Positions 17,018 to 26,815 of a stretch of DNA of 64,000 bases are shown one piece after another (the stretch's first letter is position 1; each line of letters begins with the position of its first letter). Both the position numbers and the translations under genes were made by a program. Under the pieces are notes generated by a model, which saw only the letters and a list, made by a program, of their open reading frames with translations, made no database searches and was not told where the DNA came from. Source of the stretch: Chromobacterium subtsugae (GTDB taxonomy: Bacteria; Pseudomonadota; Gammaproteobacteria; Burkholderiales; Chromobacteriaceae); assembly GCF_001676875.1 (NCBI RefSeq), contig NZ_JYKA01000002.1, positions 124,001 to 188,000 of the forward strand. The letters are read 5' to 3'.

Positions 17018-17524
17018 TTGAAAGCATTCCTCACCCTGCCGGCCGCGCTGGCCTTGTGCCTGAGCCTGCCGGCGCTGGCCGACAACGACAGGATCAAGAA
17101 AAACATCACCTTCGAGGACGAAAAAGCCTGGGAGGAGCAAGCCTACGCGCTGCCCGACTACCCGCAAGCCGCCGACTGGGTGGAAGTGAAGCCTGACTGG
17201 CTGCAGAGCAACCGTTTCTTCGTCGATGGCAAAACGCTGAGCGTGGGCCAGGACGGCGTGGTGCGCTACATCAGCAAGGTGCTCAGCCCCAACGGCGTGG
17301 AAAACCTCAGCGTGGAAGGCATTCTGTGCAAGGACGCCCGCTACCGCGCCTACGGCTTCGGCGACAGCGTCAACCACCGCTGGATCGAGCCGATGCGGCC
17401 CATATGGCAGGACATCGTCTATGGCGACAAGCTCAGGCGCGAACTGCGCGAACTGCTGTGCCCGTCGCACAGCGCGCCGCGCGACGCCGCCGAAGCGCTG
17501 AAGTCGCTGCGCAAGGGTTCCTGA
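17018..17524 (+). CDS. CNP1-like secreted protein
   Basis: 168-residue exported protein resembling the CNP1-like family, named after an uncharacterised neisserial protein. It starts at TTG (17018) with GGAG 8 bases upstream; this start gives a clean signal peptide of about 21 residues (KAFLTLPAALALCLSLPALA). The mature part begins with an acidic/lysine stretch and has VRYISKVLSPNGVENLSVEG and a WQDIVYGDKLRRELRELLC segment, with two cysteines that may pair. It is probably periplasmic. The role is unknown. It lies 15 bp after the NRDE gene. Confidence 0.75.
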   Translation: MKAFLTLPAALALCLSLPALADNDRIKKNITFEDEKAWEEQAYALPDYPQAADWVEVKPDWLQSNRFFVDGKTLSVGQDGVVRYISKVLSPNGVENLSVEGILCKDARYRAYGFGDSVNHRWIEPMRPIWQDIVYGDKLRRELRELLCPSHSAPRDAAEALKSLRKGS

Positions 17525-17593
17525 GGCGGCCGCGAATGCGGATGGATGATGTTCTAGAATGAATCATCTGTCCTTGCATTTGCGTAAGCGCCG

Positions 17594-18199
17594 ATGGATC
17601 AGCAAACCCAACAGGAAAATCGCGAAAGGGAGTGGGTCAGGCGATTGCTCGAGCAAAAAGGCATGCATCCGCTCGAACTGAAGTCGCTGAAAACCCCCGC
17701 TCCCGATGTCGGCGTGCGGTTGCCAGACGGCCGCCTGCTGGCGATAGAAGTCACCGAGGTGCTGGCCGGCGAGCATGTCCGGCGCACCGCCAAAAAGAAG
17801 GAAGCCCATCTCGCCCGCCAGGCGGCGGTGGGCATTTATTCGATGTTCGCGCTGCCGGCAAACGCCAGCGACGTCGCCTGCCGCATCGAGGCCAAGGTGG
17901 GCAAGGACTACCATGTGCCGCCCGGGCACCAGCTGCAATTGCTGCTGGCCGCCAGCACCTTCGAACACGGCGCCGTGGCGGCCACCCTGCTGCTGTATGT
18001 GTCGGTGCAGGAGCTGAACCAGCTCACCCACGACATGCTGGCGCGCTCGCGCTACCAGCACGTCTATTTGCATCTGCAGTCCGGCCGCGGCCTCTACGAG
18101 TGGAACCGCCGCCAGCGCTGGCATGAAATCCATCCGCCGGTGTTCGATGCCGGCGGCGCGCCCGGCCCGCAGGAGCTGGATCCGCAGACCGGCAAGTAA
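17594..18199 (+). CDS. Uncharacterised protein with possible PD-(D/E)xK-like motif
   Basis: 201-residue cytoplasmic protein that I cannot assign to a family. The first 30 residues are charged and helical (REREWVRRLLEQ). Residues 36-55 (APDVGVRLPDGRLLAIEVTE) place a PD at 37-38 and Glu52-Val-Thr on a following strand, a layout like the core of PD-(D/E)xK nucleases, although the usual lysine is replaced by threonine. A hydrophobic stretch at about 113-133 is followed by an aromatic, basic C-terminus. No signal peptide is seen. It is a single gene, 69 bp after the CNP1-like gene and convergent with moaC. The nuclease idea is inference. Confidence 0.6.
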   Translation: MDQQTQQENREREWVRRLLEQKGMHPLELKSLKTPAPDVGVRLPDGRLLAIEVTEVLAGEHVRRTAKKKEAHLARQAAVGIYSMFALPANASDVACRIEAKVGKDYHVPPGHQLQLLLAASTFEHGAVAATLLLYVSVQELNQLTHDMLARSRYQHVYLHLQSGRGLYEWNRRQRWHEIHPPVFDAGGAPGPQELDPQTGK

Positions 18200-18203
18200 T
18201 CGC

Positions 18204-18683
18204 TCAGTCCGGCGCCCGCCAGCTGCCGCTCTTGCCGCCGTCTTTCTCCAGCAGCCGCACGCCGCCGATCTCCATGCCGCGGTCCACCGCCTTGCACATG
18301 TCGTAGATGGTCAACAGGCCGACATTGACCGCTGTCAGCGCCTCCATCTCCACCCCGGTCTGGCCGTTGCATTCGGCGGTCACCTCGATCCGCACCGCGG
18401 ACTCGGCATCCAGCAGCGCGAAATCCACCGCCAGCCGCGTCAGCGCGATCGGATGGCACAGCGGGATCAGGTCCCAGGTTTTCTTGGCCGCCATGATGGC
18501 GGCGACGCGGGCGATGCCCAGCACGTCGCCCTTCTTGTGGCCGCCGCCCTTCACCAGCGCAAAGGTGGCCGGCAGCATGCGGATGACGCCCTCTGCCACC
18601 GCGCGGCGGGCGGTGGCCGCCTTGGCGCCGACATCCACCATGTGGGCCTGGCCGCCGTCATCGAAATGCGTGAGTCGGGTCAT
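18204..18683 (-). CDS. moaC: Cyclic pyranopterin monophosphate synthase MoaC
   Basis: 159-residue enzyme that converts the MoaA product into cyclic pyranopterin monophosphate in molybdenum cofactor synthesis. Diagnostic stretches are [45 protein letters not shown] and [20 protein letters not shown], with the conserved catalytic lysine in the tail (EKDGGKSG). Length is standard. No other moa gene is nearby. It ends 4 bp from the convergent unknown gene and lies 33 bp downstream of the small membrane protein gene. Confidence 0.95.
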   Translation of the reverse strand: MTRLTHFDDGGQAHMVDVGAKAATARRAVAEGVIRMLPATFALVKGGGHKKGDVLGIARVAAIMAAKKTWDLIPLCHPIALTRLAVDFALLDAESAVRIEVTAECNGQTGVEMEALTAVNVGLLTIYDMCKAVDRGMEIGGVRLLEKDGGKSGSWRAPD

Positions 18684-18716
18684 AACGAATCCTTCAAATG
18701 AAAACGCCCGCGGCGC

Positions 18717-18899
18717 TCAACGCAGCAGGCAGAAAATCAGCCAGAAACAGGACACAATGATCAACAGGCCGGCGCTCCAGCGGACGATGGCCAGCACCCG
18801 GCGCAGATGGCGTCTGTCGTGGGTGAGGGCGAAGCACAACAGCGCCCAGCCTATGGCCAGGATGGTCGCCAGCAGCCACAGCCGCCAGAAGCCGAACAT
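18717..18899 (-). CDS. Small two-helix membrane protein
   Basis: 60-residue protein with two hydrophobic helices (about 5-25 and 40-58) joined by a short basic loop (THDRRHLRR), predicted to place the loop in the cytoplasm. It begins 2 bp after the lpxC stop and is followed by moaC after 33 bp, so it is probably expressed from the tail of the dcw transcript. No family recognised. The hydrophobic pattern and tight spacing argue for a real gene, though at this length a chance frame is possible. Confidence 0.55.
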   Translation of the reverse strand: MFGFWRLWLLATILAIGWALLCFALTHDRRHLRRVLAIVRWSAGLLIIVSCFWLIFCLLR

Positions 18900-18901
18900 G
18901 C

Positions 18902-19816
18902 TTATTCCTGCGGCGGCAGCAAGTGGAAGCTGGACGGCGCGTCCAGCGGGTCGTCGAAGCTGACGTACTCCCAGGCCTCCGGCGTCGCCAGCAGCTTGCG
19001 CAGCAGCTTGTTGTTCATCGCGTGGCCGGACTTGTGGCCGGAGAAGGCGGCGATCAGCGGATGGCCGACGATGTACAGGTCGCCGATGGCGTCCAGCAGC
19101 TTGTGGCGGACGAACTCGTCCGGGAAGCGCAGGCCCTCTGGATTGAGCACGTACTCGTCATCGATCACGATGGCGTTGTCCAGGCTGCCGCCGCGGCCCA
19201 GGCCGTGGTTGCGCATGTATTCCAGCTCGTGCATGAAGCCGAAGGTGCGGGCGCGGCTGATTTCGTCTAGGTAGGAATGGCGGGCGAAATCCACCTCCAC
19301 CGTCTGCGGCGCGCGATTGAACGCCGGGTGGTTGAACACGATGGCGAGCTTGGCCTTGAAGCCTTCGTGCGGGTCCAGCCGGACCCACACGTCGCCTTCT
19401 TCCACCATCACGCTCTGTTTGACGCGGATGAAACGCTTTTTCTTGGGCTGATCCACCACCCCGGCCGTCTGCAGCAGATAGAGGAAAGGCGCGGCGGAAC
19501 CATCCATGATGGGCATTTCCGCCGCCGTCACCTCGACGACCAGGTTGTCGATGCCGAAGCCGGCAAACGCCGACATCAGATGCTCGATCGTGCCGACACG
19601 CACGCCGGTGTCCGTCACCAGCGTGGAGGAGAGGCGCGTGTCGTTGACGAGCGAGGGATCCACCTTCACGTCGACCGGCTCGGGCAAGTCGGTGCGGCGG
19701 AAGACGATGCCGGTATCGGGCGGCGCCGGCAGCAGGGTGAGCTTCACCCGCTCGCCGGAATGCAGACCGACGCCCGTGGCGCTGATCGCTTGCTTCAGCG
19801 TGCGCTGCAGTATCAT
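18902..19816 (-). CDS. lpxC: UDP-3-O-acyl-N-acetylglucosamine deacetylase LpxC
   Basis: 304-residue zinc deacetylase, the committed step of lipid A synthesis. Zinc ligands fall at His79 (IEHLMSAFAG), His238 and Asp242 (HKLLDAIGD), with the catalytic base at His265 (GHKSGH), the same numbering as in E. coli. It closes the dcw cluster as in many proteobacteria, 109 bp after ftsZ, and likely has partly independent expression. Its presence confirms a lipopolysaccharide-bearing outer membrane. Confidence 0.97.
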   Translation of the reverse strand: MILQRTLKQAISATGVGLHSGERVKLTLLPAPPDTGIVFRRTDLPEPVDVKVDPSLVNDTRLSSTLVTDTGVRVGTIEHLMSAFAGFGIDNLVVEVTAAEMPIMDGSAAPFLYLLQTAGVVDQPKKKRFIRVKQSVMVEEGDVWVRLDPHEGFKAKLAIVFNHPAFNRAPQTVEVDFARHSYLDEISRARTFGFMHELEYMRNHGLGRGGSLDNAIVIDDEYVLNPEGLRFPDEFVRHKLLDAIGDLYIVGHPLIAAFSGHKSGHAMNNKLLRKLLATPEAWEYVSFDDPLDAPSSFHLLPPQE

Positions 19817-19852
19817 TTCAGGCTACTCAACCAGACGGGAAAACCCGATTCT

Positions 19853-19873
19853 AGCATAGCGGCAAGCTATGCT
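19853..19873. repeat. 8-bp inverted repeat between ftsZ and lpxC
   Basis: AGCATAGC and GCTATGCT flank a 5-base loop. On the minus strand (the transcript of ftsZ and lpxC) no T run follows, so it is not a standard terminator; it could be an attenuator, an operator near the lpxC promoter, or a transcript-processing site. Confidence 0.4.
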
Positions 19874-19925
19874 TTATTGATTGATTCGCTTGCAAGAATA
19901 GCGTTTCTCTATCCTGTCTCTCCGC

Positions 19926-21113
19926 TTAGTCGGCCTGCTTGCGCAGGAAGGCCGGGATGTCGTAGCTCTCGCTCACTTCCGGATTGGAGAAGTCCAGCGA
20001 CGGCGACGAGCGGCGGCGGCCGGTGCGCATGATGGCCGGCGCGTCCAGGTCTTCGTAGTTGACCATTTCCACCGCGCGGTCGTCGGTGCCGGTCTTGACG
20101 ATCTTGATGTACTCCGGACGCTCTTCGTTGCGGGCGGACTTCTTCTGGCCGAGGCCGGTGGCGATCAGCGTCACGCGGATGGTGTCTTCCGGCATGTCCT
20201 CCACTTCGGCGGTGCCGAACTTGATCTGCGCCTCTTCGTCGGCGTACTGGCGGACGATGCCCATGATCTCGCGGTACTCGCTCATCTTCAGGCAGCCCGG
20301 CGCGGTGGAAATGTTCACCAGCACGCCGCGCGCGCCTTCCAGCGTGATGTTGTCGAGCAGCGGGCTGGCCACCGCCTGTTCGGCCGCCACGCGGGCGCGG
20401 TCGATGCCGGAGGCGTAGGCGGAGCCCATCATCGCCAGGCCCATTTCGCACATCACGGTGCGCACGTCGGCGAAGTCGACGTTGATCAGGCCCGGGCAAG
20501 TGATGACTTCGGCGATGCCGGCCACCGCGCCCTTGAGCACGTCATCGGCGGCGCGGAACGCCTCGCGCATGGTGACGTCCTCGCCCAGGACTTCCATCAG
20601 CTTCTCGTTGGGGATCACGATCAGCGAATCGACGTGTTTCTTCAGGTCTTCGATGCCGTTCTGCGCCACTTTCATGCGCTTGCCTTCGTGCTCGAACGGA
20701 CGGGTGACCACGCCTACGGTCAGGATGCCCATTTCCTTGGCCACTTCGGCGACAACAGGCGCCGCGCCGGTGCCGGTGCCGCCGCCCATGCCGGCGGTGA
20801 CGAACACCATATTGGAGCCGCGCAGCATCTCGGCGATGCGTTCGCGGTCTTCCAGCGCCGCGCTGCGGCCCACTTCCGGATTGGCGCCGGCGCCCAGGCC
20901 GCGCGTCAGGTTGGTGCCCAGCTGCAGCTTCTGCGGCGCGCGGTTGCGCTGCAGCGACTGCGCGTCGGTGTTGGCGCAGATGAACTCCACGCCGTGCACA
21001 TTGCCGGTGATCATGTTGTCGATGGCGTTGCAACCGCCGCCGCCGACGCCGATCACCTTGATCACGGCCGTGGTGGCCGTTTCCTGCATCACTTCGAATA
21101 CCATTCCGCTCAT
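19926..21113 (-). CDS. ftsZ: Cell division GTPase FtsZ
   Basis: 395-residue tubulin homologue that forms the Z ring. The GTP-binding signature GGGTGTG is at 110-116, the synergy segment NVDFADVRTVM is present, and the C-terminal conserved peptide (YDIPAFLRKQAD) that binds FtsA is intact. The linker before it is short. The frame is open to 21206, but the ATG at 21113 has GAGGAG upstream and the normal family N-terminus. A 93-bp spacer separates it from ftsA and likely carries extra ftsZ signals. Confidence 0.97.
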   Translation of the reverse strand: MSGMVFEVMQETATTAVIKVIGVGGGGCNAIDNMITGNVHGVEFICANTDAQSLQRNRAPQKLQLGTNLTRGLGAGANPEVGRSAALEDRERIAEMLRGSNMVFVTAGMGGGTGTGAAPVVAEVAKEMGILTVGVVTRPFEHEGKRMKVAQNGIEDLKKHVDSLIVIPNEKLMEVLGEDVTMREAFRAADDVLKGAVAGIAEVITCPGLINVDFADVRTVMCEMGLAMMGSAYASGIDRARVAAEQAVASPLLDNITLEGARGVLVNISTAPGCLKMSEYREIMGIVRQYADEEAQIKFGTAEVEDMPEDTIRVTLIATGLGQKKSARNEERPEYIKIVKTGTDDRAVEMVNYEDLDAPAIMRTGRRRSSPSLDFSNPEVSESYDIPAFLRKQAD

Positions 21114-21206
21114 TTTCCTCTCCTCAACATAAGATGAGCCACTAACCGTGTTTACTACGCCCGAATCCTCGCGCCGCCGCCCATGCGGCCGGCGCTTTCC
21201 CGCCAT

Positions 21207-22451
21207 TTAGAAGTTCCCGGCGAACCAGGCCTTCATCTTGCCGAACAATTGCCCCACGCCGGCCGACTCGGCCTTGCTGTGCGGGCCGGCATAACCCTGG
21301 ATCTGGTCCTTGCCGTACAACAGCAGGCCGACGCCGGTGGAGAAGCGCGGCGTCTTCACCACTTCCGCCAGGCCGCCTACATACTTGGGCACGCCGACGC
21401 GCACCGGCAGGTGGAACACCTCTTCGGCCAGCTCCACCATGCCCGGCATCAGGCTGGCGCCGCCGGTCAACACCATGCCGGACGACAGCAGCTCCTCGAA
21501 GCCGCTGCGGCGCAGCTCCTGCTGCACCAGTTGGAACAGCTCTTCCACCCGCGGCTCGATCACTTCGGCCAGCGTCGCGCGCGACATCTGGCGCGGACCG
21601 CGCTCGCCGACGCCGGGCACTTCTATCATCTGCGCCGGATCGGCCATCGCGACCAGCGACACGCCGTGCTGGATCTTGATGTCCTCGGCTTCCTTGGTCG
21701 GGGTGCGCAAGGCCATCGCGATGTCGTTGGTGATCTGGTCGCCGGCGATCGGAATCACCGCGGTGTGGCGGATCGCGCCGCCCACGTACACGGCGATGTC
21801 GGTGGTGCCGCCGCCGATGTCGATCAGGCACACGCCCAAGTCTTTCTCGTCCTCGGACAGCACGGCGATGGCCGAGGCCATCGGCTGCAGCACCAGGTCG
21901 GACACTTCCAGGCCGCAGCGGCGCACGCACTTGGTCACGTTCTGCGCGGCCGACACCGCGCCGGTGACGATGTGCACCTTGGCTTCCAGCCGCACGCCGC
22001 TCATGCCCAAGGGCTCGCGCACGCCTTCCTGGCCGTCGATGCTGTATTCCTGGGTCAGGATGTGCAGCACCTGGTGGTCGGGCGGAATGGTCACCGCGCG
22101 CGCGGTTTCGATCACGCGGTCGATGTCCATCTTGGTGACTTCGCGATCCTTGATCGCCACCATGCCGTGCGAGTTCACACTCTTGATGTGGCTGCCGGCG
22201 ATGCCGACGAACACCTCGTGAATCTTGCAGTCGGCCATCAGCTCGGCTTCTTCCAGCGCGCGCTGGATCGCCTGCACGGTGGACTCGATGTTCACCACCA
22301 TGCCGCGCTTCAAGCCGCGCGACGGCGTGTGTCCCATGCCGACGATGTTAAGCTGGCCGTCTTCCAGCACCTCGGCGACGATCGCCACGATCTTAGAGGT
22401 GCCGATGTCCAGGCCGACCAGCATGTTCTTGCTTTCCTTTGGTTTGCTCAC
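21207..22451 (-). CDS. ftsA: Cell division protein FtsA
   Basis: About 414-residue actin-like protein that tethers FtsZ to the membrane. The phosphate-1 loop VGLDIGTSKIVAIV is near residues 12-25, the phosphate-2 motif is IDIGGGTTDIAVY, and the adenosine motif LTGGASLMPG is near the end. The last residues (FGKMKAWFAGNF) form the amphipathic membrane-targeting helix. The start is uncertain: GTG at 22451 (GGAG upstream, N-terminus MSKPKESKN) fits the family best; an ATG at 22424 and a TTG at 22463 are alternatives. It follows ftsQ closely. Confidence 0.95.
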   Translation of the reverse strand: MSKPKESKNMLVGLDIGTSKIVAIVAEVLEDGQLNIVGMGHTPSRGLKRGMVVNIESTVQAIQRALEEAELMADCKIHEVFVGIAGSHIKSVNSHGMVAIKDREVTKMDIDRVIETARAVTIPPDHQVLHILTQEYSIDGQEGVREPLGMSGVRLEAKVHIVTGAVSAAQNVTKCVRRCGLEVSDLVLQPMASAIAVLSEDEKDLGVCLIDIGGGTTDIAVYVGGAIRHTAVIPIAGDQITNDIAMALRTPTKEAEDIKIQHGVSLVAMADPAQMIEVPGVGERGPRQMSRATLAEVIEPRVEELFQLVQQELRRSGFEELLSSGMVLTGGASLMPGMVELAEEVFHLPVRVGVPKYVGGLAEVVKTPRFSTGVGLLLYGKDQIQGYAGPHSKAESAGVGQLFGKMKAWFAGNF

Positions 22452-22470
22452 CTGTCGCTCCAACGCCTAA

Positions 22471-23196
22471 TCACTTGTTTCCCTTTACCGGCGGCGCCTT
22501 GTAATCGGGCATCCGCACGGCGAATCCGTTTGGATAGCGCAGATCGACGTATTCGATGTGATACGGCAACCGCGCCAATTCGCTCTTCCAGTAGGTGGCG
22601 AAACGTTCCGCCCTCGCCACCACGTCATTTCTGCCCAGCTCCAGCTGCAGCTGGTTGTCCAACACCACCTTCCACGCCCGCCGCGACGACAGCCACAGCT
22701 CGCGCGGCGCCAGGCCCGACGGCTGCAAGGACTGACGCATCTGCGTCAGCATCGCCGTCATGTCCTTCTCAGCGCCGGCCGGACCGTAAAACACCGGCAG
22801 CTTGGCGTCGCTGGCGGCGTCGAAGCGCTCGCCGCGGGTGTTGACCAGGCCGTTTTCTCCCCAGCGCGCCAGCGCCACATGCTCCTCCACGGTGATGTCC
22901 AGCGCGTCCGGCCAGCGCCGCCTCACCTGCGCGTCGCGCACCCACGGCAATTTGCCGAAAGCCGCGCGCGTCTTGTCGATGTCCAGCGTGAAGAAGGTAC
23001 CGGCCAGTTCATGCTCCGCGATGAACTTCAGCTGCTCGGCCGTCACCCGGTTCATATCCCCCTGGATGCGTATCTTCTTCACCGGGAATACCGGCGCGTG
23101 CGTCAGCCAGAATCCCCCCGCGTACAGCAACATCAGCGCTGCAGCGCCCAGCATCAGATTGGCCAGGCTCCGGAGCAGCCGATGGTTATCCCACAT
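22471..23196 (-). CDS. ftsQ: Cell division protein FtsQ
   Basis: 241-residue bitopic protein of the divisome. A single membrane helix at about 10-30 is followed by a POTRA domain ([20 protein letters not shown]) and a beta domain ([25 protein letters not shown] is the conserved core). It recruits FtsBL and FtsW/FtsI. It overlaps ddl by 11 bp and ends 7-19 bp before ftsA, as is usual in this cluster. Confidence 0.93.
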   Translation of the reverse strand: MWDNHRLLRSLANLMLGAAALMLLYAGGFWLTHAPVFPVKKIRIQGDMNRVTAEQLKFIAEHELAGTFFTLDIDKTRAAFGKLPWVRDAQVRRRWPDALDITVEEHVALARWGENGLVNTRGERFDAASDAKLPVFYGPAGAEKDMTAMLTQMRQSLQPSGLAPRELWLSSRRAWKVVLDNQLQLELGRNDVVARAERFATYWKSELARLPYHIEYVDLRYPNGFAVRMPDYKAPPVKGNK

Positions 23197-24097
23197 GCAC
23201 CGTATCCAATACCTTCAGGCACAAGTCTTCGTAAGCGATGCCCTCGGCCCGCGCCGCCATCGGCACCAGGCTGTGGCTGGTCATGCCCGGGCTGGTATTC
23301 GCTTCCAGCAGGTAGATCTCGCCCGCTTCATCCATCAGGAAGTCCACCCGGCTCCAGCCGCGGCAACCCAATACCTTGAACGCCTTCAGCGCCAATTCGC
23401 GCGCCTTCGCTTCCACTTCCGGCGCGAGGCCGGACGGGCAGCGGTAGACCGTGTCGTCGCGGAAGTACTTGGCCTGGTAGTCGTAGTACTCGGTGGCCGG
23501 TTCGATCTTGATGGTCGGGTAAGCCACGTCGCCGATTACCGCGCAGGTGTACTCGCCGCCGCCGATAAACTGCTCGGCGATCACCACCGCGTCGTACTTG
23601 CGCGCTTCCGCAAACGCCGCGCGCAACTCGCCCGGCTGCTTGACCTTGGTCACGCCTATGCTCGAGCCCTCGCTGGACGGCTTGACGAAGATCGGCAGGC
23701 CCAGCCGCTTTTCGATGGCGTCGAAATCGCTGTCTTCATCCAGCAGCTCGAAAGCCGGAATCGGCAGGCCGGCGCCCTTCCACAACAGCTTGGTGCGCCA
23801 CTTGTCCATGGCGATGGCCGAGGCCATCACGCCGCAGCCGGTATACGGCATGCCCAGCGCTTCCAGCGCGCCCTGCAGCGTGCCATCCTCGCCGAACGGG
23901 CCGTGCAGGATGTTGAACACGCAAGCGAAACCTTCTTCCTTCAAGGCCGCCAGCGGCTTTTCCGCCGGATCGAACCCGTGGGCGTCCACGCCCTTGGCCA
24001 GCAATGCCGAGAGCACGCCGGCGCCGCTCATCAGCGACACTTCGCGCTCGGACGAGCGACCGCCCATCAACACCGCCACCTTGCCGTACTGCTTCAT
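23186..24097 (-). CDS. ddl: D-alanine--D-alanine ligase
   Basis: 303-residue ATP-grasp enzyme making the D-Ala-D-Ala dipeptide for peptidoglycan. Visible marks are [15 protein letters not shown] near the N-terminus, the [12 protein letters not shown] segment, [13 protein letters not shown], and the metal-binding end [25 protein letters not shown] (Asp, Glu and Asn ligands). The tyrosine in MPYTGCGV and the SEGSSIGV loop are consistent with D-Ala rather than D-Lac specificity. Corresponds to DdlB of dcw clusters by position between murC and ftsQ. Confidence 0.95.
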   Translation of the reverse strand: MKQYGKVAVLMGGRSSEREVSLMSGAGVLSALLAKGVDAHGFDPAEKPLAALKEEGFACVFNILHGPFGEDGTLQGALEALGMPYTGCGVMASAIAMDKWRTKLLWKGAGLPIPAFELLDEDSDFDAIEKRLGLPIFVKPSSEGSSIGVTKVKQPGELRAAFAEARKYDAVVIAEQFIGGGEYTCAVIGDVAYPTIKIEPATEYYDYQAKYFRDDTVYRCPSGLAPEVEAKARELALKAFKVLGCRGWSRVDFLMDEAGEIYLLEANTSPGMTSHSLVPMAARAEGIAYEDLCLKVLDTVHVG

Positions 24098-24148
24098 CTA
24101 TCTACCCTCAACAGGCCCGCGCCCGCGGCGCGAGCGGAAAATCCCTGG

Positions 24149-25540
24149 TCAAACCAGCGCCAGCACCTTGCCCGGCACCGCGCCCACCGACCCCGCGCCC
24201 ATGGTCACCACAACATCGCCGTCGCGGGCGGCATCGACGATGGCCTGCGGCAGCTCGGCGATGCTCTCGACGAACAGCGGCTCTACCTTGCCGCCCACCC
24301 GCACCGCCCGCGCCAGCGCGCGGCCGTCGGCGGCGACGATGGGCGCTTCGCCGGCGGCGTACACCTCACCCAACAGCAGCGCGTCGACTCCGGACAGCAC
24401 TTTGACGAAGTCTTCGAACAGATCGCGGGTGCGGGTGTAGCGGTGCGGCTGGAAAGCCAACAACAGGCGGCGGCCCGGGAAGGCGCCGCGCACCGCGGCC
24501 AGCGTGGCCGCCATTTCCACCGGGTGGTGGCCGTAATCGTCCACCAGCGTGAAGCTGCCGCCGTCCTTGGCCTTCACCTCGCCGTAGCGCTGGAAGCGGC
24601 GGCCGACGCCGGCGAATTCCGCCAGGCCTTGCTGGATGGCTTCGATGCTGGCGCCGCACTCCAAGCCGATGGCGATCGCCGACAAGGCGTTCAGCACGTT
24701 GTGGCGGCCCGGCAGGTTCAGCACCAGCGGGAAGCGGGTGATGGTGCCGTTCTTCACCACCACGTCGAAATGCATCTGGCCGGCCGCCGCGCGCACGTTT
24801 TCGGCGTAGATGTCGGCGGAATCGTCGAGGCCGTAGGTGGTCACCGGCTTGGTGATGCGCTCCTTGATCTCGCGCACGTTCGGGTCGTCCACGCACAGCA
24901 CCGCGCGGCCGTAGAACGGCATCCGCTGCAGGAAATCGACGAAAGCCTGCTTCAGCTTGTCGAAGCTGTGGTCGTAGGTGTCCATGTGGTCGGCGTCGAT
25001 ATTGGTCACCACCGCCATCACCGGGGACAGGTGCAGGAAGGAGGCGTCCGACTCGTCGGCCTCGGCCACCAGGAATTCGCCCAAGCCCAGCTTGGCGTTG
25101 GTGCCGGCGGCGGTCAGCTTGCCGCCGATGACGAAGGTCGGGTCCAGGCCGGCCGCGCCCAGCACCGACGCGGTCAGGCTGGTGGTGGTGGTCTTGCCGT
25201 GGGTGCCGGCGATGGCGATGCCCTGCTTGAAGCGCATCAGCTCGGCCAGCATCATCGCGCGCGGGATCACCGGGATGCGCTTGTCGCGCGCCGCCAGCAC
25301 TTCCGGGTTGTCGGCCTTCACCGCGGTGGACGTCACCACCACGTCGGCGCCTTCGATATAAGTGGCGTCGTGGCCGAAGAACACGCGCACGCCTTCCGCC
25401 GCCAGCCGCTTGGTGGTGGCGCCGTCGGCCATGTCGGAGCCGGACACGGTATAGCCCAGGCCGTGCAGCACCTCGGCGATGCCGCACATGCCGACGCCGC
25501 CTATGCCGACGAAATGTATGTGTTTGACCCTGTGTTTCAT
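24149..25540 (-). CDS. murC: UDP-N-acetylmuramate--L-alanine ligase MurC
   Basis: 463-residue cytoplasmic ligase adding L-alanine to UDP-MurNAc, the first peptide-stem step. An N-terminal Rossmann domain ([17 protein letters not shown]) binds UDP; the ATP loop GTHGKTTTT follows near residue 110; the C-terminal Mur domain has DDYGHHPVE and FQPHRYTRT. It starts 10 bp after murG and is followed by ddl after 51 bp. Confidence 0.96.
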   Translation of the reverse strand: MKHRVKHIHFVGIGGVGMCGIAEVLHGLGYTVSGSDMADGATTKRLAAEGVRVFFGHDATYIEGADVVVTSTAVKADNPEVLAARDKRIPVIPRAMMLAELMRFKQGIAIAGTHGKTTTTSLTASVLGAAGLDPTFVIGGKLTAAGTNAKLGLGEFLVAEADESDASFLHLSPVMAVVTNIDADHMDTYDHSFDKLKQAFVDFLQRMPFYGRAVLCVDDPNVREIKERITKPVTTYGLDDSADIYAENVRAAAGQMHFDVVVKNGTITRFPLVLNLPGRHNVLNALSAIAIGLECGASIEAIQQGLAEFAGVGRRFQRYGEVKAKDGGSFTLVDDYGHHPVEMAATLAAVRGAFPGRRLLLAFQPHRYTRTRDLFEDFVKVLSGVDALLLGEVYAAGEAPIVAADGRALARAVRVGGKVEPLFVESIAELPQAIVDAARDGDVVVTMGAGSVGAVPGKVLALV

Positions 25541-25550
25541 GTCTGTGTCT

Positions 25551-26660
25551 CTACTGGGACGCTTCTACGGCGTCCGGTCTATCCCCGGCCAGCTGCTGGC
25601 ACAGGTCGGCCACCCGGCCGGCCGCGCCGGAGCGGGCCAGCGCGCGCGCGCGCCCGGCCTTTTCCAGCAACTGGTCTCTGTCCAAACTCGCCAGCAGGCC
25701 CGCGAGCCCGTCGGCGTTCAATTCCTTCTGCGGCAGATGCCAGGCCGCGCCGGCCTCGGCCATCCACTCGGCGTTGTCGCGCTGATGGCCGGTGGTGGAC
25801 ACCACCAGCGGCACCAGCACGCTAGGCACGCCGGCCGCGCACAATTCGCTGACCGTGATCGCACCGGCGCGGCAAATCACCAGATCGCACTCGGCCAGGC
25901 GCTTCGGCATGTCGTCGACGAAGGGCAGCAGCTCCACTTGCTCGCGCAGGCCCGCTGCTTGATAAGCCGCCTCGACCGCGGCGAAATTGGCCTCGCCGGT
26001 CTGGTGCGTCAGTTGCGGCCGCTTGTCGGCCGGCAACTTGGCCATCGCCTGCGGCAGCGTTTCGTTCAATATTTTCGCGCCCAGGCTCCCGCCCACCACC
26101 AGCACTTTCAGCGGACCGCTGCGGCCGGCGAAGCGCTCGGCCGGCGGCGCGATGTTCTCGATCTCGCCGCGCACCGGATTGCCGGTGACCAGCGCCTTGG
26201 CCTGCCGCGCGGCGCTGCCGTCGAAACCGCAGGCCAGCTTGCTGGCGAACGGCAGCAGCGCCTTGTTGCTGAGCAGCAGACCGGCATCGGCGTTGACCAG
26301 CACCAGCGGCTTCCACAGCAGAGCCGCCGCCGCGCCGCCGGGCAGGCAGACATAGCCGCCCATCCCCAGCACCGCGTCCGGCCGATGGCGCAGCATCAGC
26401 GCCAGGCTGCGGACAAACGCGGCCGCCAGTTGCGCCGCGCCCGTAAGCGAGCCCAGCAGGCCCTTGCCGCGCACGCCATGGAAATTCAGCTTTTCCAACG
26501 GGATACCGGACGGCGGCACCAGCTTGTTCTCCATTCCGCGGCTGGTGCCCAGCCACACCACTTTCCAGCCGCGCTGTTGCAGCTCTTTGGCCACGGCGAG
26601 GCCGGGGACGATGTGTCCGCCCGTGCCTGCCGCCATCACCATGACCGTGCGATTCGCCAT
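25551..26660 (-). CDS. murG: Undecaprenyl-PP-MurNAc-pentapeptide GlcNAc transferase MurG
   Basis: 369-residue GT-B glycosyltransferase on the inner face of the membrane that converts lipid I to lipid II. Glycine loops are [15 protein letters not shown] near the N-terminus and VVGGSLGAK in the second domain; the donor-binding [11 protein letters not shown] and the closing HQRDNAEWM are present. Unlike its neighbours it is separated from the upstream gene (ftsW) by 132 bp of hairpin-rich sequence. Confidence 0.95.
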   Translation of the reverse strand: MANRTVMVMAAGTGGHIVPGLAVAKELQQRGWKVVWLGTSRGMENKLVPPSGIPLEKLNFHGVRGKGLLGSLTGAAQLAAAFVRSLALMLRHRPDAVLGMGGYVCLPGGAAAALLWKPLVLVNADAGLLLSNKALLPFASKLACGFDGSAARQAKALVTGNPVRGEIENIAPPAERFAGRSGPLKVLVVGGSLGAKILNETLPQAMAKLPADKRPQLTHQTGEANFAAVEAAYQAAGLREQVELLPFVDDMPKRLAECDLVICRAGAITVSELCAAGVPSVLVPLVVSTTGHQRDNAEWMAEAGAAWHLPQKELNADGLAGLLASLDRDQLLEKAGRARALARSGAAGRVADLCQQLAGDRPDAVEASQ

Positions 26661-26815
26661 TTCTATCCGTTCCGTTAAATCTTGTTGCCGCGCATCATGC
26701 GCCGGTTCTTGCTTCGCCCTTCGGGCTCGCAGAAACCAAAGGACACGGCGCCAAGGCGCCTGGAAAGGCTTGCAGCCTTTCTTTATGCGGGGCTAAACCT
26801 TATAGCCCCGCATAA
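26661..26815. repeat. Hairpin-rich spacer between ftsW and murG
   Basis: The only sizeable gap inside the upper dcw cluster holds several inverted repeats in a row: GCGCAT/ATGCGC around 26698-26711, GCCC-TTC-GGGC, GGCGCC-AA-GGCGCC, AAAGGCT/AGCCTTT around 26765-26781, and a perfect 13-bp pair TTATGCGGGGCTA / TAGCCCCGCATAA (26783-26795 and 26803-26815) whose arms contain the ftsW stop. No clean T run follows on the minus strand. It may be an attenuator or a small palindromic repeat element. Confidence 0.6.
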
